Assembly: GCF_005146945.1 (NCBI RefSeq)
Contig: NZ_SWMS01000014.1
Span: 118,665-182,664 of the forward strand
Source of the DNA: Prauserella endophytica
Lineage (GTDB): Bacteria > Actinomycetota > Actinomycetes > Mycobacteriales > Pseudonocardiaceae
Direction: 5' to 3'
Length of the DNA: 64,000 bases
Under the pieces are notes generated by a model. The model did no database searches, was not told the DNA's origin, and saw only the letters and a list, made by a program, of their open reading frames with translations. Below are positions 8,448-17,104 of this stretch, one piece after another; within the stretch, counting starts at the first letter, position 1, and every line of letters starts with the position of its first letter. The position numbers were made by a program, and so were the translations under genes.

Positions 8448-9619
8448 AAAGGGCTTGCACGGTGGTGCTGGCCGCGGGTGCGCTGATCCTCTCGGCGTGT
8501 TCCAGCGACCTGCCCGCCGACCCCGGTGCGGCACCGTCGCAGGCGCCGGGGGAGAGCACGGGCCAGTCGGAGTTCTTCGACCAGGCCGAGTACGAACGCC
8601 AGCTCGCGCTGCGGGACGCCACCCCGGAGGGGCCCGCCGACAGGCCGTGGGAGCAGGCGCTCGAACCGGAGATGGTGGACACCGCCCAGTACAGAAAGGA
8701 CGGTCCCTACGAGATCTGCTTCTCCAACGCCTCCGTGGACAACCCGTGGCGGCAGGTGGGCTACAAGACGATGCAGGCCGAGGCGGACCTGCACGACGAG
8801 ATCGCGCAGTTCCGCGTGCTCGACGCGGAGGCCAAGGACGACAAGCAGATCAGCGACATCGCCTCACTCACCTCGCAGGACTGCGACGCGCTGATCGTCT
8901 CGCCCAACACCACCGCGACACTGACACCCGCGGTCGAGTCGGCGTGCGACAGCGGGATCCCCGTGATCGTGTTCGACCGCGGCGTGAACACCGACTGCCC
9001 GGTGACGTTCATCCACCCGATCGGCGGCTACGCCTTCGGGGCCACGGCGGCGGAGTTCCTGTCCGAGCAGGTCGGTGAGGGCGGCAAGGTGCTCGGCCTG
9101 CGCGTGCTGCCCGGCGTTGACGTGCTGGAGCACCGCTGGGCGGCCGCCGAGCGCGAGTTCGCCGACAGCGGCGTCCAGGTCGTCGGCGCGGAGTTCACCG
9201 AGAACGACAGCGCGACCGCCAAGAGCATCGTTTCGGACTACCTCCAGCGAGAGGGCCAGATCGACGGGATCTGGATGGACGACGGCACCGCCGCCGTCGC
9301 AGTGCTGGAGGCCTTCGAGGACGCCGGAATGGAGCCGCCCGCGATCTCGGGTGAGGACCAGCAGCAGTTCCTGCAGAAGTGGAAGGACGAGGGCCTCACG
9401 GCGCTCGCGCCGACGTACCCGACCTACCAGTGGCGGACCCCGGTGATCGCGGCGCTGAAGATCCTGCGAGGCGAGCAGGTGCCCAGTGAGTGGATCCTGC
9501 CGCAGCCGGTGATCGACGACTCGAACCTCGACCGGTACCTCACCGCCGGCATGCCGCCCCTGCACTACGGCCTGTGCGGTTGCCAGGAGATGCCGGGGTT
9601 CCCGCAGCGGTGGCAGTGA
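8444..9619 (+). CDS. Sugar-binding lipoprotein of the ABC importer
   Basis: 391 residues. The N-terminus is a lipoprotein signal (RACTVVLAAGALILSACSSD) with lipobox LSAC, so the mature protein is anchored outside the membrane through Cys19. The body is a periplasmic-binding-protein type 1/4 fold: ICFSNASVDNPWRQVG at the first strand, DALIVSPNT, IPVIVFDRGV and GIWMDDGTAAVAVLEAF. A linker rich in Gln, Pro and acidic residues follows the lipobox. It captures the substrate for the upstream permeases. The ligand cannot be read from sequence. Confidence 0.92.
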   Translation: MKRACTVVLAAGALILSACSSDLPADPGAAPSQAPGESTGQSEFFDQAEYERQLALRDATPEGPADRPWEQALEPEMVDTAQYRKDGPYEICFSNASVDNPWRQVGYKTMQAEADLHDEIAQFRVLDAEAKDDKQISDIASLTSQDCDALIVSPNTTATLTPAVESACDSGIPVIVFDRGVNTDCPVTFIHPIGGYAFGATAAEFLSEQVGEGGKVLGLRVLPGVDVLEHRWAAAEREFADSGVQVVGAEFTENDSATAKSIVSDYLQREGQIDGIWMDDGTAAVAVLEAFEDAGMEPPAISGEDQQQFLQKWKDEGLTALAPTYPTYQWRTPVIAALKILRGEQVPSEWILPQPVIDDSNLDRYLTAGMPPLHYGLCGCQEMPGFPQRWQ

Positions 9620-9621
9620 CC

Positions 9622-10482
9622 ATGACGATGCACGCACTGGGCGTCAACACATGGGTGTGGACCTCGCCGCTGACTGACGAGTCGCTGTCGGTGCTCGCGC
9701 CCAAGGTCGCGGAGGCCGGGTTCGACGTGCTGGAGCTGCCCGTCGAGAACCTCGGTGACTGGAAGCCCGCCGAGGCCGCCACGTTGCTGGCGGACCTCGG
9801 GCTCGGGGCCGCGGTGGCGCTCGTGATGCCACCGGGCCGCGAGCTGGTGCGCGCCGACGCCGCGACGGTCGCGGCAACGCAGGACTACCTGCGCGCGTGC
9901 GTGGACATCGCTGCCGAGGTCGGTGCGCCCGCCCTGTGCGGGCCCGCCTACGCCTCCGTGGGGCGCACGTGGCGGATGACCGACCACGAGCGGGCCGAAT
10001 GCCTCGCGCAGCTGCGTGACAACCTCGCGCCCGTCGCCGAGCACGCGGCCGCTGTGGGCGTGGTGCTGGGCGTCGAGCCGCTCAACCGCTACGAGACGAG
10101 CCTGCTCAACACCGTCTCGCAGACCCTCGAAGCCGTCGAGGGCCTGCCCTCGTGCGGTGTCGCGCTGGATTTCTACCACCAGAACATCGAGGAGACCGAC
10201 ATCCCGGCGGCGATCAGAGGTGCCGCAGGGCGCATCGCCCACGTGCAGGTGTGCGGCAACGACCGGGGAACGCCGGGGCGCGACCACTTCGACTGGCCCA
10301 CCCTGCTGGGCGCGCTCGACGACGCGGGTTACGACGGGCCGCTGTGCATCGAGTCGTTCACCGCGCACAACCAGAGCATCGCCACCGCCGCCTCGATCTG
10401 GCGGCCGCTGGCGCCGAGCCAGGACGCGCTGGCCTTCGACGGCCTGGCGTTCCTGAGGGAGGTGGTAGCGCGGCAGTCCTGA
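9622..10482 (+). CDS. Sugar isomerase/epimerase, xylose-isomerase-like TIM barrel
   Basis: 286 residues resembling the D-tagatose/D-psicose 3-epimerase group. The pattern includes GVNTWVWTSPL at strand 1, ALCGPAYASVGR mid-barrel, the metal ligand Glu in GVEPLNRYE, VALDFYHQN, HVQVCGNDRGTPG and CIESFTA near the end. Such enzymes move a keto or hydroxyl configuration on free sugars using a divalent metal. A GTG at 9616 would overlap the preceding stop as GTGA and add two residues; ATG 9622 is kept as the conservative start. Position between a sugar importer and a sugar dehydrogenase supports a catabolic role. Confidence 0.85.
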   Translation: MTMHALGVNTWVWTSPLTDESLSVLAPKVAEAGFDVLELPVENLGDWKPAEAATLLADLGLGAAVALVMPPGRELVRADAATVAATQDYLRACVDIAAEVGAPALCGPAYASVGRTWRMTDHERAECLAQLRDNLAPVAEHAAAVGVVLGVEPLNRYETSLLNTVSQTLEAVEGLPSCGVALDFYHQNIEETDIPAAIRGAAGRIAHVQVCGNDRGTPGRDHFDWPTLLGALDDAGYDGPLCIESFTAHNQSIATAASIWRPLAPSQDALAFDGLAFLREVVARQS

Positions 10483-10542
10483 GTTGTCTCGACGGCGCCG
10501 GCACGCCGTGTCTTCTTCCCTTTCCCCATACGTGAGGAATCC

Positions 10543-13500
10543 ATGAGCAGACGCACGAGGCTCTTGCCACGGGTCGGCGCTGTGATGATCGGCGCGCTCG
10601 TCGCCGCGGGGCTCGCCCCCGCGGTGGCGGCGCAGGCGCAGGAACCCGAGTTCAACGCACTGTTGTTCACCAAGACCGCAGGCTACCGGCACGACTCCAT
10701 CCCCGCGGGCGTCGCGATGTTCGAACAGCTCGCCGCGGAGCACGACTTCACCATCGAGCACACGGAGGACTCCAGCGTCTTCAACGACGCCACGCTCGCC
10801 GAGTACGACGTGGTGATCATGTTCCAGACCTCGGGCATGGTCTGGGAGAACGACGCGCAACGCGAGGCCATCCAGACCTATGTGGACAACGGCGGCGGCA
10901 TCGCCGCGATCCACAACGCCACGGACATGGGCATCGAGAGCGAATTCCCGTGGTGGGACGACCTGGTGAACGCGGGCGCGCACATGCCATCGCACTCGCC
11001 GGGCGTGCTGCAGGGCACCGCCTATGTCGCCGACGAGCAGCATCCGTCGACCGCGGGACTCCCGGAGCGCTGGGAGCGCGCGGAGGAGTGGTACAACTTC
11101 GACCAGAGCATCCGCGGCAAGGCGCACGTGCTGGTGAGCGCCGACGAGTCGACCTACAACCCGGGCCCCGACGCCATGGGCGCCGACCATCCGATCTCGT
11201 GGTGCCGCGACGTGGGCACCGCCCGCGTGTGGGCCACGGCCATGGGTCACCCGACCGCCGCCTACAGCGAGCCCGAGTTCGTCCAGCACGTCCTTGGCGG
11301 CGTGCGCACGGCCGCCGGTGTCGTGGCGGCCGACTGTGCGGCCACAGTGGACACCGCGTTCGAGAAGGTGCCGCTCGACACCAACACGAGCGCGCCGACG
11401 GCGCTGGACGTCACGCCGGACGGGAAGGTGTTCTACACCGAGATCCTCGGCCAGGTGCGGGTCTACGACCCCGCCACCGGCGCGGTGACGACGGCGCTGG
11501 ACCTGCCCGTGTACTCGGGCGGGGAGGACGGGCTCGTCGGGCTCACCTTCGACCCCGCCTTCGCCGACAACGGCTGGGTCTACCTGTACTACTCGCCGCC
11601 GGGCACCGAGGAGCTCAACCGGGTCTCGCGGTTCACGGTGCAGGGCACCACGATCGACCCCGCGTCCGAGGTGAAGGTGCTCGACATCCCCGCGTCACGC
11701 CGGTCGGAACCCGGCCACACGGGCGGCTACCTGACGTTCGGCCCGAACGGGAACCTCTACATCGGCGTCGGCGACGACACCAACCCGTTCGAGTCCAGCG
11801 GGTACACGCCGATCGACGAGCGGGACGGCCGCGACCTGTTCGACGCGCAGAAGACGTCGGCCAACACCAACGACCTGCGCGGCAAGATCCTGCGGATCCA
11901 CCCGGAGCCCGAGGGCGGCTACACGATCCCCGAGGGCAACCTCTTCGCGCCGGGCACGGAGCTGACCAGGCCCGAGATCTACGCGATGGGCTTCCGCAAC
12001 GCGTTCCGGTTCACCGTCGACACCGACGGCACGGTCTACGCCGCGGACTACGGTCCCGACTCCAGCACGGCCAACCCCGACCGGGGTCCCGACGGCAAGG
12101 TGGAGTGGAACATCATCCGCGAGCCGGGCAACTACGGCTGGCCGTACTGCATCGGCAACAACATCCCGTACAACGACTACGACTTCGCCACCGGCACGTC
12201 CGGCGAGAAGTTCGACTGCGCCAATCCCGTCAACGACTCGCCGAACAACACCGGCCTGACCGAGCTGCCGCCGTCGCAGGAGGCGGAGGTCTGGTACGGC
12301 TACGGAGCGTCCGCGGAGTTCCCGGACATGGGCACCGGCGGCTCCGCCCCGATGGCGGGTCCGGTGTACCGCTTCGACCCGAACCTCGAGTCGGAGGTCA
12401 AGTTCCCCGAGTACTACGACGGCAAGGCGTTCTTCTACGAGTGGGCGCGGAACAAGATCTTCACGTTCGCGCTCGACGATCAGGGTTCGTTGCTCGACAT
12501 CGACCCGTGGCTCACCAGTCAGCAGACGCTCGCCCCGATGGACATGCGGTTCGGTCCGGACGGCGCGATGTACCTGCTGGAGTGGGGCGGCGGCTACGGC
12601 CGCGACAACCCCGACTCGGGGCTGTACCGCATCGAGCACACGCAGGGCAACCGCAGGCCGGTGGCCGAGGCCACGGCGTCGCCGGAGTCCGGGCAGCCGC
12701 CGCTGGAGATCACGTTCTCCAGTGAGGGATCGCACGACCCCGAGGGCACCGACGTGACCTACGGGTGGGACTTCGGCGACGGCGCGACGTCGACCGAGGC
12801 CAACCCGGTGCACACCTATACCACCAAGGGGCAGTACAACGTCCAGCTGACGGTGACCGACGAGACCGGCAAGGCCGGGGTCACCAACCTGACGGTGACC
12901 GTGGGCAACACGGCGCCTACTGTGGAGCTGGCGGCCCCGGCACACGGCGGGTTCTTCGAGTTCGGCGACCACGTGCCGTTCGACGTGGACGTCACCGACC
13001 CCGAGGACGGCGAGATCGACTGCGCCGACGTGGTGGTACAGCCCGCACTGGGCCACGACGCGCACGCCCACCCGCTCGACCCGGTCAACGCCTGTGAGGG
13101 CACGCTCGAGACCATTGTGGACGATGGGCACGCCGGCGCGAACATCTACTACTCCATCGACGCGAGCTACACCGACCGCGGAGCCGACGGCGTACCCGCG
13201 CTGACCGGCCGCGACACGGTGCTGCTGCAGCCCAAGCACAAGCAGGGCGAGTACTTCACGCGCTCGTCGGGCATCCGCGTCGTGTCGCAGGAGGGCGCGG
13301 AGAACGGCAAGCGCATCGGCGACATCAACGACGGCGACTGGATCTCGTTCGACCCGGTTAACCTCACCGGCATCGACGCGGTCTCGCTGCGGGTGTCGGC
13401 GCCCGACGGCGCGGGCGGTTCCGTGGAGCTGCGCTCAGGCGCGGTCGACGGGCCGCTGGTCGCCACGGTGGAAGTGCCGAGCACGGGCGGCTGGGACAAC

Positions 13501-14154
13501 TACGTCTCGCTGCCCGGGGTCCCGGTGACCGATCCGGGTGGCACGGCGGAGCTGTTCCTCGTGTTCCGCGGTGCGGCGGCGAGCCCGTTCGACCTCGACT
13601 CGATGACGGTGGTCGGCGACGGCATCGCGGTGCCGGCCGACGAGCAGCCGCCGTCGGTCGCGGTGTCCGGGATCGAGGACGGCGCGTCCTACGGCGACTC
13701 GAAGGACCTCACCGTGGGCTGGGAGGCCACCGACGAGGGCTCGGGGGTCGCGACGAGCGGGGCCACGCTCGATGGGCAGCCCGTGGAGAACGGCGCCGTG
13801 CTGCCGCTGCACACCCTGGCGCTGGGCGAGCACGAGCTGGTGGTCACGGCCACCGACAACGCGGGCAACGTCACGGAGAAGTCGGTGTCGTTCACGGTGA
13901 CCACGTCCACGAAGGACCTGCGGGCGCTCGTCACGCGGTTCACCGACGAGGGCCGGATCGACCGGCAGGCCGCGTTCGTTCTGCACACGCAGCTCGGCAC
14001 GGCTGAGCTGCTCTACGCGTGGGGCAGGCCGCGGGCGGCGGCGCAGGCGCTCGAGGTCTTCATCGCGACGGCAGAGCGCAAGGTGTCCGACGCGCAGGTG
14101 AAGGCAGTGCTGGTCCGGGATGCCGAGTCGCTGATCCAGCGGTGGCGCGGCTGA
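10543..14154 (+). CDS. Secreted ThuA - glucose/sorbosone dehydrogenase - PKD - carbohydrate-binding fusion
   Basis: 1203 residues. A signal peptide ends near residue 30. A ThuA-like domain spans about 35-260 (LLFTKTAGYRHDSI, MFQTSGMVWEND, GGGIAAIHNATD). A six-bladed PQQ-type glucose/sorbosone dehydrogenase domain spans about 270-700 (GEDGLVGLTFDPAF, RSEPGHTGGYLTFGPNGNLY, LRGKILRIHPEPEGGY, AMGFRNAFRFTVD, GNYGWPYCIGNN). A PKD domain is at about 705-790 (YGWDFGDGATSTEANPVHTY), a CBM6/35-like domain at about 900-1023 (GDINDGDWISFDPVNLTGID), an Ig-like domain to about 1125, and a helical tail. It probably oxidises a carbohydrate outside the cell, feeding the importer upstream. ATG 10543 has a GAGGA box 8 bases before it. 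Confidence 0.88.
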   Translation: MSRRTRLLPRVGAVMIGALVAAGLAPAVAAQAQEPEFNALLFTKTAGYRHDSIPAGVAMFEQLAAEHDFTIEHTEDSSVFNDATLAEYDVVIMFQTSGMVWENDAQREAIQTYVDNGGGIAAIHNATDMGIESEFPWWDDLVNAGAHMPSHSPGVLQGTAYVADEQHPSTAGLPERWERAEEWYNFDQSIRGKAHVLVSADESTYNPGPDAMGADHPISWCRDVGTARVWATAMGHPTAAYSEPEFVQHVLGGVRTAAGVVAADCAATVDTAFEKVPLDTNTSAPTALDVTPDGKVFYTEILGQVRVYDPATGAVTTALDLPVYSGGEDGLVGLTFDPAFADNGWVYLYYSPPGTEELNRVSRFTVQGTTIDPASEVKVLDIPASRRSEPGHTGGYLTFGPNGNLYIGVGDDTNPFESSGYTPIDERDGRDLFDAQKTSANTNDLRGKILRIHPEPEGGYTIPEGNLFAPGTELTRPEIYAMGFRNAFRFTVDTDGTVYAADYGPDSSTANPDRGPDGKVEWNIIREPGNYGWPYCIGNNIPYNDYDFATGTSGEKFDCANPVNDSPNNTGLTELPPSQEAEVWYGYGASAEFPDMGTGGSAPMAGPVYRFDPNLESEVKFPEYYDGKAFFYEWARNKIFTFALDDQGSLLDIDPWLTSQQTLAPMDMRFGPDGAMYLLEWGGGYGRDNPDSGLYRIEHTQGNRRPVAEATASPESGQPPLEITFSSEGSHDPEGTDVTYGWDFGDGATSTEANPVHTYTTKGQYNVQLTVTDETGKAGVTNLTVTVGNTAPTVELAAPAHGGFFEFGDHVPFDVDVTDPEDGEIDCADVVVQPALGHDAHAHPLDPVNACEGTLETIVDDGHAGANIYYSIDASYTDRGADGVPALTGRDTVLLQPKHKQGEYFTRSSGIRVVSQEGAENGKRIGDINDGDWISFDPVNLTGIDAVSLRVSAPDGAGGSVELRSGAVDGPLVATVEVPSTGGWDNYVSLPGVPVTDPGGTAELFLVFRGAAASPFDLDSMTVVGDGIAVPADEQPPSVAVSGIEDGASYGDSKDLTVGWEATDEGSGVATSGATLDGQPVENGAVLPLHTLALGEHELVVTATDNAGNVTEKSVSFTVTTSTKDLRALVTRFTDEGRIDRQAAFVLHTQLGTAELLYAWGRPRAAAQALEVFIATAERKVSDAQVKAVLVRDAESLIQRWRG

Positions 14155-14810
14155 TGGGATCGGTGAAGACGCGGGGGCGGTTGCCGGGCCGCCCCGCGCA
14201 CGGACCGGAGCCGGGACGGGTGCGCCCGTCCCGGCTCCGGCCCCGGGCCGTCGCCGGGCTGCTGGCCGGTGTGCTGCTCGCCGTGGCGGCGGTGCTTGTG
14301 CTGCCGTTCGGTGGCTCCGAGGAGGCCGCACAGGACCGCGTGGCGGAGCTGGAAGCCCAGGAGCGGCAGCGCGACGCCGGGCTGACGAGGGAACTGGTGA
14401 CCACGGCCGAGCGGGCCCGCGCCGAGGTGACGCCGGTGCTCGACGGTCTGGAGCAGGCCACCGGGTCCGGCTCCGCCACCGCGGAGGATGTCTCGCGCTG
14501 GCGGCGGGCCGTGCTGGCGGCGGCGGAGCCGTTCGAGGAGCGGCCGTCCGGCGGGACGGAGGTCAACCTGGCGAGGTCCGGCTTCGCCGGGGCCGTCACC
14601 GTGGCCGGCCGGGCCGTGGAGACCTACGCGGCGTCACTCGAGGCGTCGGGTGAGCTGGCCGTCCGGCTGCGGGCGCTGGCGGGGGAGTTGCACCACGACG
14701 CCGTCGTGGCGTGGTCGGTGGCGGCGACCCAGCTCGACGTCGCGGGCGTCGCCAGCGGCATCGGCCACGTGCACGTCTTCCTCGACGGCACCGATCCCCA
14801 CGGCGGCTGA
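14154..14810 (+). CDS. Small membrane-anchored protein coupled to the ThuA fusion, function unknown
   Basis: 218 residues. The ATG at 14154 shares bases with the preceding stop (CTGATGG), so it is translationally coupled. A basic, proline-rich N-terminus is followed by one transmembrane segment (AVAGLLAGVLLAVAAVLVLPFGG), then an Ala/Glu-rich helical extracytoplasmic domain. No family was recognised. The context suggests a partner of the secreted dehydrogenase or importer. It ends 5 bases before a type B palindrome. Confidence 0.65.
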   Translation: MGSVKTRGRLPGRPAHGPEPGRVRPSRLRPRAVAGLLAGVLLAVAAVLVLPFGGSEEAAQDRVAELEAQERQRDAGLTRELVTTAERARAEVTPVLDGLEQATGSGSATAEDVSRWRRAVLAAAEPFEERPSGGTEVNLARSGFAGAVTVAGRAVETYAASLEASGELAVRLRALAGELHHDAVVAWSVAATQLDVAGVASGIGHVHVFLDGTDPHGG

Positions 14811-14815
14811 CGACC

Positions 14816-14921
14816 GCGGCGAAGGCCACCATCACTGCGCCCACCCGTCTCCCATCACCACCCAAACGGAGACGCTGCGCGCGCTGTGTTGATCCAACGC
14901 AGTGATGGTGGCCTTCACCGC
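14816..14921. terminator. Type B palindrome with a 58-nt loop, between convergent genes
   Basis: Arms 14816-14839 and 14898-14921 pair over 24 bp with one mismatch, and the inner 19 bp (GAAGGCCACCATCACTGCG) are perfect. The loop is 58 bases, not the 3-5 of the other copies, as if sequence had been inserted into it. The right arm overlaps the stop codon of the TetR gene. The likely role is transcription termination from both sides. Confidence 0.7.
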
Positions 14922-15538
14922 AGCTGGGCCACCACGTCTTCCAGGCCGCGCATGGCGACCGCGATGCCGCGTTCGGCGGCGGGGACCAGTGCCTCGACGG
15001 GATCGCCGCGGTCGAGGCACGCGCGCGCCGCGGCGTGCATCCCGCCCACCAGCGCTCCCACCGCGGCCGCCGCCGTGACCAGGTCCAGTTGCCGGGGATA
15101 CGCCTCGTGCAGCACCGTCGCCAGCCTGCGTTCCAGCTCCCACAACAGCGACAGCAGCCGGGACCGCAGCTCCGGCACGCTCATGATCAGCCGGGCCTGT
15201 GTGGCGTTCGGCTCCAGCCCGGGCCCGTCGCCCGTGCCGATCCACGCGAGCACGCATTCGGCCGTGCGATGCAGCGCTTCGGCCGGCCCCGTCGCCCGCA
15301 CCTGCTCGGCGAGCACGCGCTCCATCTCGTCGATGCGCTGGCGCCGGTGGGCGAAGAGGACGTCCTCTTTGCCGGAGAAGTAGTTGAACAGCGTCTTGGT
15401 GGACACGCCCGCCTCTGCGGCGATCTCGGCCACGGTCGTGCTCTGGTAGCCCTTCTCCAGGAACAGCCGCGTGGCGGCCTCGGACAGCGCCGCGCGCGTC
15501 TGCTGCTTCTTGCGCTCCCGCAGGCCCTCTCCGGTCAC
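14915..15538 (-). CDS. TetR-family transcriptional regulator
   Basis: 207 residues. The N-terminal helix-turn-helix is canonical: QTRAALSEAATRLFLEKGY, then TTVAEIAAEAGVSTKTLFNYF. The C-terminal ligand domain is generic. A GTG start at 15538 is used. The gene is divergent from the P450-ferredoxin pair, and the gap holds a clear palindrome at 15565-15581, so it probably represses that pair and itself in response to a hydrophobic effector. Confidence 0.9.
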   Translation of the reverse strand: MTGEGLRERKKQQTRAALSEAATRLFLEKGYQSTTVAEIAAEAGVSTKTLFNYFSGKEDVLFAHRRQRIDEMERVLAEQVRATGPAEALHRTAECVLAWIGTGDGPGLEPNATQARLIMSVPELRSRLLSLLWELERRLATVLHEAYPRQLDLVTAAAAVGALVGGMHAAARACLDRGDPVEALVPAAERGIAVAMRGLEDVVAQLR

Positions 15539-15564
15539 CGGCTCACTCTAACCGGCGATCCATA

Positions 15565-15581
15565 TTTACATCGATTGTAAA
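15565..15581. promoter_or_regulatory. Probable operator of the TetR regulator
   Basis: TTTACA and TGTAAA are separated by TCGAT, giving a perfect 6-bp dyad in an otherwise AT-rich gap between divergent genes. A second, imperfect dyad TGATAGTTACTGTCA lies at 15600-15614, nearer the P450 start. Two sites would allow separate control of each gene. Confidence 0.55.
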
Positions 15582-15639
15582 ATGCCACTGATAGGTGTTT
15601 GATAGTTACTGTCATATTGCCGTTCGAAGGGGTCCGAAC

Positions 15640-16821
15640 ATGGCCGCCGTCCTGCCCACCCGCCGCGACAACCCGTTCGATCCACCACCCGACCTCGCCG
15701 ACGAGGAGCGCCCGCTGCGCAGGCTCGCCTTCCCGGACGGGCACACCGGCTGGCTCGTCACCGGTTACGCGCTGGCCCGCGCCGTGCTCGCCGACGTGCG
15801 GTTCAGCAGCCGGCTCGAACTGCGCCGCCAGGTCGTTCGCCGGACCGAGACCGACGAGATCCGGCCGGGCAAACCCGCACCCCCTGGGTTCTTCATCGCG
15901 ATGGACCCGCCCGACCACACGCGCTACCGCCGCCTGCTCACCGGCCAGTTCACGGTGCGCCGGATGAACCAGCTGCGCCCGCGTGTCGAGCAGATCGTCG
16001 ACGAGCATCTCGACGCGATGGAGCGGACCGGACCGCCGACCGACCTCGTGTCCGCGTTCGCCCTGCCCATCCCGTCGCTGGTCATCTGCGAGCTGCTCGG
16101 CGTGCCCTACGCCGACCGCCAGCGGTTCCAGCACGACAGCGCGGTACTGCTGAGCCTCGACGCGACCGTCGAGGACGCCAACGCGGCGCTGGCCTCGCTC
16201 ACGGGCTACCTCGCCGGGCTCGTCGAGCGCAAGCGCGGGGAACCGGCCGACGACCTGCTGAGCGGGTTGATCGAGGGCGGCGAGCTCACCGGTGACGAGC
16301 TCGTCGGCATCGCGATGCTGCTGCTGATCGCGGGCCACGAGACGACGGCGAACATGCTCGGCCTCGGCACGTTCGCCCTGCTGACCCATCCCGACCAGGC
16401 CGACGACCTGCGTTCGGGACGCGTGGACGAGGACAAGGCGGTGGAGGAGCTGCTGCGCTGGCTGTCGGTGATCCAGTTCGGCACCACGCGCACCGCGGCC
16501 GAGGACGTCGAGCTCGGCGGGGAGGTGATCAGGGCGGGGGAGTCGGTCGCGATCTCGGTGCCCGCCGCCAACCGGGACCCGGAGCGCTTCGCCGAGCCCG
16601 GCAGCCTCGACCTCGGAGCCGACGCGCACGGGCACCTCGCGTTCGGGCACGGCGTGCACCAGTGTCTCGGCCAGCAGCTGGCCCGCATCGAGATGCGCGT
16701 GGCCTACGGGGCCCTGTTCCGGCGGTTCCCCGCGCTGCGGCTGGCAGTGCCGCCGCAGGAGGTGCCCCTGCGCGACGACATGTCCATCTACGGGGTGCAC
16801 AGCCTCCCGGTGGAGTGGTAG
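15640..16821 (+). CDS. Cytochrome P450
   Basis: 393-residue soluble P450 monooxygenase. The I-helix oxygen-binding motif is AGHETT at about 231-236, the ExxR pair sits in EELLRW, and the heme-ligand loop is FGHGVHQCLG with Cys about 342. ATG 15640 (MAAVLPTRRDNPF) follows GAAGGGG; a GTG at 15595 in the same frame would add an atypical leader running through a probable operator. It receives electrons from the ferredoxin encoded directly after it. Substrate is unknown; the length and layout are those of CYP105/107-like actinomycete enzymes. Confidence 0.93.
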   Translation: MAAVLPTRRDNPFDPPPDLADEERPLRRLAFPDGHTGWLVTGYALARAVLADVRFSSRLELRRQVVRRTETDEIRPGKPAPPGFFIAMDPPDHTRYRRLLTGQFTVRRMNQLRPRVEQIVDEHLDAMERTGPPTDLVSAFALPIPSLVICELLGVPYADRQRFQHDSAVLLSLDATVEDANAALASLTGYLAGLVERKRGEPADDLLSGLIEGGELTGDELVGIAMLLLIAGHETTANMLGLGTFALLTHPDQADDLRSGRVDEDKAVEELLRWLSVIQFGTTRTAAEDVELGGEVIRAGESVAISVPAANRDPERFAEPGSLDLGADAHGHLAFGHGVHQCLGQQLARIEMRVAYGALFRRFPALRLAVPPQEVPLRDDMSIYGVHSLPVEW

Positions 16822-16830
16822 GCAGGAACA

Positions 16831-17022
16831 GTGATCGAAGCCGACCGCGACATCTGCATCGGCGCCGGGATGTGCGCGCTCACCGCGCCCGAGGTGTTCG
16901 ACCAGGACGACGACGGGCTCGTCGTGACGCTCACCGACGAGCCGGGACCCGAGTCGACCGACGCCGTCAAGGAGGCCGTCCAGCTGTGCCCGTCGGGGGC
17001 GCTGCGGCTCGCCGGTAGCTGA
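16831..17022 (+). CDS. 3Fe-4S ferredoxin
   Basis: 63 residues. Cluster ligands are Cys9, Cys15 (CIGAGMC) and Cys53 (LCPSG), three cysteines without the fourth of 4Fe-4S types. This is the standard electron donor encoded next to actinomycete P450s. The GTG start lies 9 bases after the P450 stop. Confidence 0.92.
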   Translation: MIEADRDICIGAGMCALTAPEVFDQDDDGLVVTLTDEPGPESTDAVKEAVQLCPSGALRLAGS

Positions 17023-17040
17023 GCGGGACCACCGAGGGCT

Positions 17041-17071
17041 ACGTCCGGGCGCACCGGCCCGGACGTAGACT
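17041..17071 (+). promoter_or_regulatory. Hairpin after the ferredoxin gene abutting the folC -10 box
   Basis: ACGTCCGGGC (17041-17050) and GCCCGGACGT (17057-17066) form a perfect 10-bp stem with a 6-base loop, a likely terminator for the P450 pair. Its last base overlaps a -10-like TAGACT at 17066-17071 that would drive folC, so the dyad could also act as an operator. Confidence 0.45.
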
Positions 17072-17104
17072 CGGCTGACCAGCCGAACCAGCAGGGAGTT
17101 GCGC

